Below are positions 17,730 through 25,132 of a DNA stretch of 35,714 nucleotides, piece after piece (the first letter of the stretch is position 1; the number at the start of each line of letters is the position of its first letter). Source of the DNA: Arcicella sp. (GTDB taxonomy: Bacteria > Bacteroidota > Bacteroidia > Cytophagales > Spirosomataceae); contig JACMRQ010000272.1 in assembly GCA_014376355.1 (NCBI GenBank), forward strand, positions 1-35,714. The letters run 5' to 3'. Both the position numbers and the translations under genes were made by a program. The notes under the pieces are model-generated. The model was not told the origin of the DNA. It ran no database searches and saw nothing but the letters and a program-made list of their open reading frames with translations.

Positions 17730-18581
17730 ATGAATAAAATAGGATTTAATGTACTGGCTTGGTCGGCTGGGGTTTCAGAAGATTTATTTCCAATCGTTGA
17801 AAGGTTAAAGTTAATTGGATATGATGGCGTAGAATATTTTGTTGGTTCTCCCAACGAATTGGAGTACAAAAATTTAGGACAACACTCTAAAGATGTTGGG
17901 TTGGAAGTTACCGCTGTAACAGTTGTTAGCCCAGAAGCAAACCCAATCAGTGATTCCGTAAATGTCAGAGCTAAAGGTCTCGAACGCCTCAAATGGTCAA
18001 TTGACCGTGCTTTTGATTTAGATTCTCGAATTCTTTGTGGACCTTTTCATTCGGCTCATGCTCATTTTTTTGCTCGTCCTGCATTAGAAGATGAATATAA
18101 ATGGGGTTCAGAAATTCTGCATCAAGCGGGAGAATACGCCAAACAAGCCAATGTAACCTTAGCATTAGAAGCCCTAAATCGTTTTGAATGTTATCTCTGC
18201 AATACGATGGAACAATTAGCAAAATTTGTTAAAATGGCAAATCATCCAAATGTGCAAGCCATGTTTGATACGCACCACGCTAATATTGAGGAGAAAAAAT
18301 ATCTGCATGCTATCCAAACAATTTCACCTTTTTTAAGCCACGTACATATTAGCGAGAACGATAGAGGAACGCCTGGTGATGGTCATGTTCCGTTTGATGA
18401 TGCTTTTTCAGCATTGGCAGATGTCCATTATAAAGGATGGCTTACGATTGAGGCTTTTTCAAGAAATGACCCTGATTTTGCTAATGCTATAAATGTTTGG
18501 CGTGAATATAATGACCCTTGGCATATTGCTGAAAATGGATTAAAATTCATCAAAGAAATGGGTCAAAAACATGGATTGTAA
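17730..18581 (+). CDS. TIM-barrel sugar epimerase, D-tagatose 3-epimerase-like
   Basis: This 283-residue protein has the xylose-isomerase-like TIM-barrel fold. The probable metal ligands are Glu147 (LALEALNR), Asp180 (MFDTHH), His206 (HVHIS) and Glu241 (LTIEAF). Their spacings (33, 26, 35) are identical to those I recall for Pseudomonas cichorii D-tagatose 3-epimerase (Glu152, Asp185, His211, Glu246), and the GTPGDGHVPF segment is also typical of the group. It should isomerise or epimerise a free ketose at C3, or act on a 3-keto-sugar intermediate. It starts one base after the DUF1080 stop; the next TIM-barrel gene begins 45 nt downstream. Annotation pipelines would call it sugar phosphate isomerase/epimerase, but phosphate binding is not evident. 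Confidence 0.85.
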   Translation: MNKIGFNVLAWSAGVSEDLFPIVERLKLIGYDGVEYFVGSPNELEYKNLGQHSKDVGLEVTAVTVVSPEANPISDSVNVRAKGLERLKWSIDRAFDLDSRILCGPFHSAHAHFFARPALEDEYKWGSEILHQAGEYAKQANVTLALEALNRFECYLCNTMEQLAKFVKMANHPNVQAMFDTHHANIEEKKYLHAIQTISPFLSHVHISENDRGTPGDGHVPFDDAFSALADVHYKGWLTIEAFSRNDPDFANAINVWREYNDPWHIAENGLKFIKEMGQKHGL

Positions 18582-18626
18582 ATTCATTAGAAAATCTACC
18601 TTCAAAATTTTAAAAAATAGATTAAA

Positions 18627-19454
18627 ATGGAAAATAAATTGCCATTTCGATTTGGTTCGGAAGTTTATACATGGTTTATGAGTGGAAATGGACAAACCCA
18701 TCAAGGGCGATTGGCTCACATGATAGAAATTATAGCCAAAGCAGGTTTTACAGGAATTCAACCTATTTTCACCTGGATGGGAGATTTAGTTGAGGCTGAT
18801 CGTTTAGAAGCTAAATTAAAAGAACAAGGCATAGAATTAGCGGCACTTGCATTGGCTTTGGAATGGAATGGTGCCGAAGAATCTGAGAACGAAAAATTAA
18901 TTGCTGATAATGCAATGGCACTGTTGCAACGTTTTCCTGGGGCAGTATTAAATACAGTTCAAATTCCAACGGGTCGTCATGATTTGGAAAAGCGTCAACG
19001 AAATTTGGTAAATATTGTCAATACAATTTCAAAAAGAGCCGCCGAAAATGGTATTCCTTGTAGTTTTCATCCCAATTCTCCTCATAGTTCAATCATAAGA
19101 ACTGAGTCAGATTATCGAGTCGTTTTAGAATCGTTGGACAGTTCGGTAACTGGCTGGACACCAGATGTTGGTCATATTATTAATGGTGACATGAATCCAC
19201 TCGAAAAAATGAAAGAATACGCATCTCTGATAAATCATGTTCATTTTAAAGATTGGAACGGTGAACCAGAATTTGCTTTGATGGGCAAAGGGAAAGTTGA
19301 CTTATTATCAATCACTCAGTGGCTCAAAGACATTAATTATGGTGGTTGGATTATCTGTGAAGATGAAGGTGTAGAGGCTGTGGATGACCCTGATTTTGTG
19401 ACGCTTCACGACGGTAAGTGGATATTAAATGATTTAATTCCTAACCTAAAATAG
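18627..19454 (+). CDS. TIM-barrel protein resembling inosose dehydratase (IolE-like)
   Basis: This 275-residue protein also has the xylose-isomerase-like fold but a different metal site. The fourth-strand position that is Glu in epimerases here reads CSFHPNSPHS (His148). It is followed by TPDVGHI (Asp180, His183), HVHFKDW (His206) and IICEDEG (Glu245). The FHPN...DVGH...HVHFKD pattern recalls IolE, the 2-keto-myo-inositol dehydratase, more than a sugar epimerase. A dehydratase or beta-eliminase acting on a keto-sugar would fit the neighbours. This is inference from motif resemblance. The alpha/beta hydrolase follows directly (TTG immediately after the stop, ATG nine nucleotides after it). Confidence 0.75.
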   Translation: MENKLPFRFGSEVYTWFMSGNGQTHQGRLAHMIEIIAKAGFTGIQPIFTWMGDLVEADRLEAKLKEQGIELAALALALEWNGAEESENEKLIADNAMALLQRFPGAVLNTVQIPTGRHDLEKRQRNLVNIVNTISKRAAENGIPCSFHPNSPHSSIIRTESDYRVVLESLDSSVTGWTPDVGHIINGDMNPLEKMKEYASLINHVHFKDWNGEPEFALMGKGKVDLLSITQWLKDINYGGWIICEDEGVEAVDDPDFVTLHDGKWILNDLIPNLK

Positions 19455-19463
19455 TTGAATTAT

Positions 19464-20273
19464 ATGCCCTTTTTACAAACAAACGGAATTAATTTTTATT
19501 ACGAAGAGCGTGGTTCAGATTCTGGCACTCCCATTTTAATGATTATGGGAATTACCGCCACAGGTGCTGTTTGGGAACCTCATACTGCCCATTTTGAGAA
19601 AAATTTTAGATGTATCATCGGTGATAATCGAGGTGTTGGTTTAACGGATAAACCCCATGAAGATTATACAACCGCCATGATGGCTGATGATTATGCGAGT
19701 TTACTCGATAAACTTCAAATCGAAAATGCCCACGTTATTGGCTGCTCAATGGGAAGTACAATTGCACAACAATTAGCAATTAGGCATCCTCAAAAAGTAA
19801 AATCCTTAGTTTTAATGTGTCCGTGGGCTCGTTGTGATAATGCCGCAAAAGCCATTTTTCAACATATTGTCAATTGCAAAGCAAAGTTTAATCCCGAAGA
19901 ATTTGCGCTTTACATTCAGTTATTAATATATTCAAAAGCGTTGTGGGATGATGCAAAATTTGTAGCCGAACTGGAAGAAGGTCGAAAAAATGCTCATTTA
20001 GACCCAAATCCACAACCACTACATGGACTGAAAGGTCAAGCAGCGGCGTGTATCAATCATTCAGCACTTACAGAATTAAGTGAGGTTTTGCAACCAACTT
20101 TTGTAATTGGAGGTAAAGAAGATATTTTTACACCCGTTTGGATGGCTGAGGAAATTGTAGCAACGATGCCAAATGCAGAATTATTCCTTTATGAAAAAGC
20201 TGGTCATGCCTTCCATTTTGAGAATCTTGAAGATTTTAATAATCGAGTAACTGATTGGATTCTAAGCCATTAA
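19464..20273 (+). CDS. Alpha/beta hydrolase
   Basis: This 269-residue cytoplasmic alpha/beta hydrolase has the nucleophile elbow GCSMGS (Ser95), an acid in GGKEDIFTP (Asp220) and a base in GHAFHFE (His248), giving a complete Ser-Asp-His triad. MIMGITATGAVWEP forms the usual oxyanion loop, and DNRGVGLTDKP is typical of the 3-oxoadipate enol-lactonase/haloperoxidase-like group. It could open a sugar lactone or remove an acyl ester from a substrate. I chose ATG at 19464 because the reading frame's earlier start, at 19455, is a TTG immediately following the upstream stop. It lies inside the sugar operon, 36 nt before the DUF4432 gene. Confidence 0.8.
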   Translation: MPFLQTNGINFYYEERGSDSGTPILMIMGITATGAVWEPHTAHFEKNFRCIIGDNRGVGLTDKPHEDYTTAMMADDYASLLDKLQIENAHVIGCSMGSTIAQQLAIRHPQKVKSLVLMCPWARCDNAAKAIFQHIVNCKAKFNPEEFALYIQLLIYSKALWDDAKFVAELEEGRKNAHLDPNPQPLHGLKGQAAACINHSALTELSEVLQPTFVIGGKEDIFTPVWMAEEIVATMPNAELFLYEKAGHAFHFENLEDFNNRVTDWILSH

Positions 20274-20309
20274 AAATAGTTTTTATAAAATTTTACGAAT
20301 TATTTTTCG

Positions 20310-21332
20310 ATGATAGAAATTCAAGATTATAAAGATAAAATCTCAAACGCTTCCCAATTAGGCGGTATTGAAACCTCCATTTTAGATAACGGTTCTGGGC
20401 GTGGCGTTAGAATTGCTTGGATAAATACGGGTACAGGTTTACGTTATAAAGTGTTGATTGATAGGGCAATGGATATTTCTGATGCCTTTTATAATCAGCA
20501 CAGTTTGGCTTGGTTAAGTCACGGAGGAATAACGCCCCCTCAACCTTTTTCTGATAAAGGAATTGATTGGTTAAGAACTTTTAACGGAGGACTTTTAACA
20601 ACTTGTGGGCTTACACACGTGGGTGGACCTGAATCGGATGAATTCGGTGAAAGAGGAATTCACGGGCATTTTTCTAATATTCCTGCCGAAATAGAATCTA
20701 TCATTCAGCCCGACCCTCAGATGGGTAAAATGGAAATGAGTATCATAGGAATTATTCGAGAAACAAGAATTTTTGGTCCAAGTTTAGCTTTGCGAAGAAC
20801 CATTTCAAGTACATTGGGTGAGGCGAATATCCGAATTCATGATGAGGTAATTAATTACGGAAATACTCCCGCACCGCTGATGATACTTTATCATTTCAAT
20901 TTTGGGTATCCATTGGTTGATGAAGGGACAGAAATACTTTGGGAAGGCACTTGGAAACCCCGTTTCGGAGAAGAAAACGCAAAGATTTTCAAGGCGGAAA
21001 ATAATTTCAAAAAATGCCCTTCTCCCATTGAAGACCATCTTGGTTCGGGTGAAGAAGTTGTATTAATTGACCCAATTTCGGATAATAATGGAATGTGTAA
21101 TTGCGGTCTTTATAATCCAAAAATTGGCTTAAAAGTTGAATTAATTTTTCAGAAAAACCAATTGCCAACGTTGACAAATTGGCAACATTGGGGTAAAAAT
21201 GAATATGTAACGGGTTTAGAGCCAGCCACTAATTATCCAATTGGGCAAGCAAAAGCAAGAGAAAATAAGGAACTTATTTTATTAGAACCTTTTGAAAGTC
21301 GTTCCTTTAATTTAGAATTGAAGGTTTCTTGA
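20310..21332 (+). CDS. DUF4432 family, aldose-1-epimerase-like protein
   Basis: This 340-residue protein has the beta-sandwich character of the galactose mutarotase superfamily and matches the DUF4432 group by its pattern. Examples are RGVRIAWINTGTGLRYKVLIDRAMDI, FNGGLLTTCGLTHVGGP, GIHGHFSNIPAE and MILYHFNFGYPLVDEG. His and Glu residues in these blocks and in TGLEPATNYP are candidates for catalysis. It could interconvert sugar anomers, or process an intermediate of the locus; no function is experimentally implied by the sequence alone. No signal peptide is visible, so it is probably cytoplasmic. Confidence 0.8.
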   Translation: MIEIQDYKDKISNASQLGGIETSILDNGSGRGVRIAWINTGTGLRYKVLIDRAMDISDAFYNQHSLAWLSHGGITPPQPFSDKGIDWLRTFNGGLLTTCGLTHVGGPESDEFGERGIHGHFSNIPAEIESIIQPDPQMGKMEMSIIGIIRETRIFGPSLALRRTISSTLGEANIRIHDEVINYGNTPAPLMILYHFNFGYPLVDEGTEILWEGTWKPRFGEENAKIFKAENNFKKCPSPIEDHLGSGEEVVLIDPISDNNGMCNCGLYNPKIGLKVELIFQKNQLPTLTNWQHWGKNEYVTGLEPATNYPIGQAKARENKELILLEPFESRSFNLELKVS

Positions 21333-21428
21333 AAGAATGAACATTATTTTGGTATTACTATGATTTATTTAAAGTTTTTAAAACCGCAGTTTCGTATAAG
21401 TTAAAAAATATTAAACCAAATATAAACG

Positions 21429-22643
21429 ATGTCAAATTTAAGTATAGCTCAAAAAGCCTTAGAACAGGGAGAAGGTATTTTTCGATTAGTCCCCACTTGG
21501 GTTCCACGCTCTTTTTGCGTACCTGGGCGAAGAATAAAACTTCACCCAGATGATTATTATGTATTGGGAGGTATTCGAGGGGGTATTGATGAGCGTTGGT
21601 TATCTTCAACTACACCTGCTAAAAATGGACCTCTTACGGGTGAAAATGAAGGACTAAGTTTTATCATTTTTAATGACGGAAGCACCGAGCAAAAGGTACT
21701 TTTGAAAGATGCCATTGATGAACTTAAGGGCGAAATTATCGGAAATAGGCTTTGGGATGAGTATAAAAGTTGGGCAATGTATTCCAAATTTTTTGATAAT
21801 ATGGGACCCTTACCTCACCATATTCACCACAATGACGAACACGCCGCAAAAATTGGACAACTCGGCAAACCAGAGGCCTATTATTTCCCTCCACAATTAA
21901 ATAATCACGGAGGGGATTTTCCTTATACTTTCTTCGGAATTGCCCCAGGAACAACCAAAGAGCAAATAAAAGAATGCTTAATGAATTTCACCAAAGGTGA
22001 TAATAAACTGACGAATTATTCGCAAGCCTTTCGCTTAGAACCCGGCACGGGTTGGGATGTACCTCCTGGAATGTTGCACGCTCCTGGGAGTATGTGTACG
22101 TATGAACCACAAAAAGCCTCCGATGTATTTGCGATGTATCAATCGTTGGTAAATGAAGCGATTATTCCCGAAGAATTATTGTGGAATGGCACTCCAGCCG
22201 ATAGAATCGGGGATTATGACCAATTAATGGAAGTTATAGATTGGGAGTTAAACACCAACCCAAATATTTTAGAAACTCGTTTTATGGCTCCAAAACCTGT
22301 AAAATCTGTGGCTGAAATGGAAGCAGAAGGGTACATTGAAAACTGGATTTGTTATCGTTCAGAAGCGTTTTCTGCTAAAGAGTTAACGATTGCTCCTGGC
22401 AAAACAGTAACTATAAAAGATAGTGCGGCTTATGGAATTATCATGATGCAGGGACACGGAAAAATGGGTGTTTGGAATATTGAAACGCCTTCGCTAATTA
22501 GGTACGGACAATTAACAAATGATGAATTTTTTATTACCGAAAAAGCGGCAACAGAAGGAGTGAAAATTACAAATCATTCAACTACTGACCCGATTGTAAT
22601 GCTTAAACATTTTGGACCAAATAATCCTGATTTGGTTGTGTAA
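21429..22643 (+). CDS. Cupin-type, phosphomannose isomerase-like protein
   Basis: This 404-residue protein resembles class I mannose-6-phosphate isomerase and related cupins. The first cupin has PLPHHIHHNDEH (His131/His133 region), then Glu149 in KPEAYYF and His217 in PPGMLHAPG, which fit the His-x-His, Glu, His zinc site. A second, degenerate cupin occupies the C-terminal third (about 310-395). A ketose/aldose isomerase role in the pathway is likely; whether the substrate is phosphorylated is unclear. It is preceded by a 96-nt spacer and followed by a structured intercistronic region. Confidence 0.75.
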   Translation: MSNLSIAQKALEQGEGIFRLVPTWVPRSFCVPGRRIKLHPDDYYVLGGIRGGIDERWLSSTTPAKNGPLTGENEGLSFIIFNDGSTEQKVLLKDAIDELKGEIIGNRLWDEYKSWAMYSKFFDNMGPLPHHIHHNDEHAAKIGQLGKPEAYYFPPQLNNHGGDFPYTFFGIAPGTTKEQIKECLMNFTKGDNKLTNYSQAFRLEPGTGWDVPPGMLHAPGSMCTYEPQKASDVFAMYQSLVNEAIIPEELLWNGTPADRIGDYDQLMEVIDWELNTNPNILETRFMAPKPVKSVAEMEAEGYIENWICYRSEAFSAKELTIAPGKTVTIKDSAAYGIIMMQGHGKMGVWNIETPSLIRYGQLTNDEFFITEKAATEGVKITNHSTTDPIVMLKHFGPNNPDLVV

Positions 22644-22705
22644 TAAATTGTGGTAGAACCCGTAATAATTCTTGGTTCTCCTACAGTTTTTGTGGAATGG
22701 CGATG

Positions 22706-22764
22706 TAGGGACGAATAGCATTCTACGATGTCATTGGAGAGAGGAAGAATGCTATTCGTCCCTA
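22706..22764. repeat. Perfect 19-bp inverted repeat in the intercistronic region
   Basis: Arms 22706-22724 and 22746-22764 are exact reverse complements around a 21-nt loop. It lies between the cupin gene and the third TIM-barrel gene, within a long operon. It may be an RNA hairpin for transcript processing or stability, a partial terminator, or a palindromic repeat copy. No T-run follows. Confidence 0.8.
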
Positions 22765-22815
22765 TTACAAAAAATATCAGACAACCTAATTCTTAAACAA
22801 AACCTTCATTTAATC

Positions 22816-23850
22816 ATGCAAGAAAATAATTATCCGAAGCTTCATAATGCCACTTGGCCAGGAATTGTTGGTAAAGGTCCTGATTCTGAGCCTCCTATCT
22901 CATTGGATACCATGCTCGAAATGACGGCTGCCGCTGAGGTGGATGGCGTTAAATTTGATGGCGTTGATATTGGACTTTTCGACCCACATTATGACCTTAA
23001 TATTTCCGATGATTCGATTAAAAAATTGGCGGATAAAGTAGCAAAACATAATCTGCAAATTGGAAGTTTAGTTGCACCCATCTGGGGAGGTCCAGCGATG
23101 GGAAGTAAAGAAGAACGAACGCAATTTGTGGAAATGGTTCGTAAATCTTGTCAGATTGGTCAAAAATTGCGTGAAATGGGCATTCGTCCCCACGGAGTCG
23201 TTCGAATTGACTCCGCAAGTAGTCCCCAAAATTGGGCAAATGACCCGATTAATAACACAAAATTAATTGCACAAACTTTCCAAGAGGCCTGTGATGTTGC
23301 GGCAGATTACGGCGAAAAATTGGCAGCCGAAGGAGAAATTTGTTGGGGAGGAATGCACAGTTGGAGAACTATGCTTGATACTTTAGAAGCAGTAAATCGT
23401 CCTAATATTGGTTTTCAAGCGGATATGTCCCATACTTTTCTGTATTTATTGGGCTATAATGCCCCCGAAGACCGAATCCTTCCCGTGAATTTTCAATGGG
23501 ATGATAGAGAGGCGTTGAATGCTGGGTTGAAAAAATTGACAAATGCCTTACGTCCTTGGACAATAGATTTTCATGTGGCACAAAATGATGGAACTGCTCA
23601 CGGAACGGGTTCACATGATAAAACAGGAAGACATTGTTTAGCAACTGATCCCAACGGAAAGTTAGACATCGTTCATGATGCAGGTTTTTGGCTTAGACAT
23701 GAAGATGGAGAATTAACAAAAGCCTTCAAACATATTTGTTGGGATGGATGTATGTTCGACAATGAGGTAATGACTCAACCCAAAACGTGGAATGATATTC
23801 TGGCAACGATGATAAAAGTTCGTAAACAACATGGTTGGTATGAGGCATAA
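22816..23850 (+). CDS. TIM-barrel protein of the sugar isomerase/epimerase fold
   Basis: This 344-residue protein is the third xylose-isomerase-fold TIM barrel of the locus. Candidate metal ligands are Glu172 ([10 protein letters not shown]), Asp203 and His206 (QADMSHTF) and His253 (DFHVAQ). SHDKTGRHC and [10 protein letters not shown] are other conserved-looking segments. I start it at ATG 22816: the longer open frame from 22672 would translate through the intercistronic hairpin, and those 48 residues do not look like part of the fold. It lies 21 nt ahead of the Gfo/Idh/MocA gene, a pairing that suggests successive steps on one keto-sugar. Precise reaction unknown. Confidence 0.75.
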   Translation: MQENNYPKLHNATWPGIVGKGPDSEPPISLDTMLEMTAAAEVDGVKFDGVDIGLFDPHYDLNISDDSIKKLADKVAKHNLQIGSLVAPIWGGPAMGSKEERTQFVEMVRKSCQIGQKLREMGIRPHGVVRIDSASSPQNWANDPINNTKLIAQTFQEACDVAADYGEKLAAEGEICWGGMHSWRTMLDTLEAVNRPNIGFQADMSHTFLYLLGYNAPEDRILPVNFQWDDREALNAGLKKLTNALRPWTIDFHVAQNDGTAHGTGSHDKTGRHCLATDPNGKLDIVHDAGFWLRHEDGELTKAFKHICWDGCMFDNEVMTQPKTWNDILATMIKVRKQHGWYEA

Positions 23851-23871
23851 ACCTATAATTTTTAATGAGAA

Positions 23872-25050
23872 ATGATACAGAAAAAACAAGTAAGAATTGG
23901 ATTAATTGGAACGGGTTTAATGGGAAGAACCCACTCCAATGGCTATAATCGGGTAGCCAATTTCTTTCCTGATTTAGCTTTCACTCCCGTTCTGAAAGCG
24001 GTTTGCTCTCGAAATAAAGATAAAGTACAAGCATTCGCAGACCAATGGGGTTATGAATCCGTTGAAACCGATTGGAAAAAATTAATTGACAGAGATGATA
24101 TTGATGCCATTGATATTTGTACGCCCAATGACAGTCATGCTGAAATTTCTTTGGCGGCGGCGGCGGCAGGGAAAATGATTTTGTGTGAAAAACCACTTTC
24201 TCGAAATTTAGCCGAAGGAGAAAAAATGGTAGAAGCCATTGAGAAAGCAGGGGAGGGGGGTGTTCCTCTAAAAACAACTGTTTGGTATAATTATCGAAGA
24301 TTACCCGCAGTATCCTTAGCAAAACAAATTATTGACTCGGGGAAATTGGGAAAAATTTATCATTATCGAGCTAACTTTTTACAAGATTGGACAATCAGTG
24401 CTGATTTGCCTCAAGGTGGAGAAGGTCTTTGGAGAATGGATATTGAAGCGGCTGGTTCTGGCGTTACTGGCGACCTTTTGGCCCATTGTATTGATACGGC
24501 CATGTGGTTAAATGGAGCAATTAAGGATGTTTCAGCCGTTACGGAAACGTTTGTAAAGGAACGAATGCACCAATTAACGGGTAAAGTTCAACCCGTTGGA
24601 ATTGACGATGCTTGCATTTTTCACTGCCATTTTGAAAATGGTTCTCTGGGGCTTTTTGAATCTACTCGTTATGCTCGTGGACATAAAGCACTTTATACTT
24701 TTGAAATAAATGGTGCGGACGCTTCCATTCGTTGGGATTTGCATGATTTGAATCGCCTTGAATATTTCGACCATCGGGATGAATCAATCGTGAGAGGATG
24801 GCGGTCAATTCACGTAACAGATAGTGACCAACCGTACATGGATAAATGGTGGGTTCCTGGGTTAGGAATTGGATACGAGCATAGTTTTGTTCATCAAGTA
24901 GCAGATTTTTTAAAAAGTTTGGAGACTGGTGAAACGTGTTCTCCCACTTTTAAGGAAGCATTACAAACCCAAAAAGTTTGCGAGGCAGTGATTGATTCCG
25001 CCAATTCGAGGAGTTGGAAGGATACTCATGTAGATGGAAAATATGTGTAA
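23872..25050 (+). CDS. Gfo/Idh/MocA family NAD(P)-dependent oxidoreductase
   Basis: This 392-residue cytoplasmic dehydrogenase oxidises or reduces a hydroxyl/keto group of a sugar or inositol. The N-terminal Rossmann domain has GLIGTGLMG (GxGxxG at Gly13, Gly15, Gly18) and CEKPLSR with the catalytic-site lysine (Lys107). The C-terminal domain carries [14 protein letters not shown], with Asp201, His205 and Asp208 in the typical catalytic-site positions. The length is normal for the family. In known routes such enzymes make the 3-keto-glycoside or reduce the keto product. It is the last gene of the sugar locus, followed by a strong terminator. A run of alanine codons at residues 95-99 is the only odd local composition. 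Confidence 0.9.
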   Translation: MIQKKQVRIGLIGTGLMGRTHSNGYNRVANFFPDLAFTPVLKAVCSRNKDKVQAFADQWGYESVETDWKKLIDRDDIDAIDICTPNDSHAEISLAAAAAGKMILCEKPLSRNLAEGEKMVEAIEKAGEGGVPLKTTVWYNYRRLPAVSLAKQIIDSGKLGKIYHYRANFLQDWTISADLPQGGEGLWRMDIEAAGSGVTGDLLAHCIDTAMWLNGAIKDVSAVTETFVKERMHQLTGKVQPVGIDDACIFHCHFENGSLGLFESTRYARGHKALYTFEINGADASIRWDLHDLNRLEYFDHRDESIVRGWRSIHVTDSDQPYMDKWWVPGLGIGYEHSFVHQVADFLKSLETGETCSPTFKEALQTQKVCEAVIDSANSRSWKDTHVDGKYV

Positions 25051-25083
25051 ATTTTAAATAAATAAAAAGTTGAATTTAAGTAA

Positions 25084-25125
25084 AAATAAAATCCCGAAAA
25101 TGATGTCATTTTCGGGATTTTATTT
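25084..25125. terminator. Perfect bidirectional terminator between convergent genes
   Basis: The 20-nt arms 25084-25103 and 25106-25125 are exactly complementary, with A-rich and T-rich ends. The hairpin lies between the convergent Gfo/Idh/MocA gene (stop 25050) and sortilin-like gene (stop 25133) and should end both transcripts. Confidence 0.93.
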
Positions 25126-25132
25126 TCTAATC

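Noticed and set aside
17730-18581. Role as a sugar phosphate isomerase
   Set aside because: The ligand spacing fits a free-ketose 3-epimerase type, and no phosphate-binding motif is evident despite the common family label.
22672-22815. N-terminal extension of the third TIM-barrel gene
   Set aside because: The 48 residues are translated through a perfect inverted repeat and do not resemble the fold; ATG 22816 begins a normal domain.
23981-24322. Antisense open frame of 113 codons inside the Gfo/Idh/MocA gene
   Set aside because: It is fully covered by a strongly conserved gene on the other strand and its translation is low-complexity with no recognisable domain.
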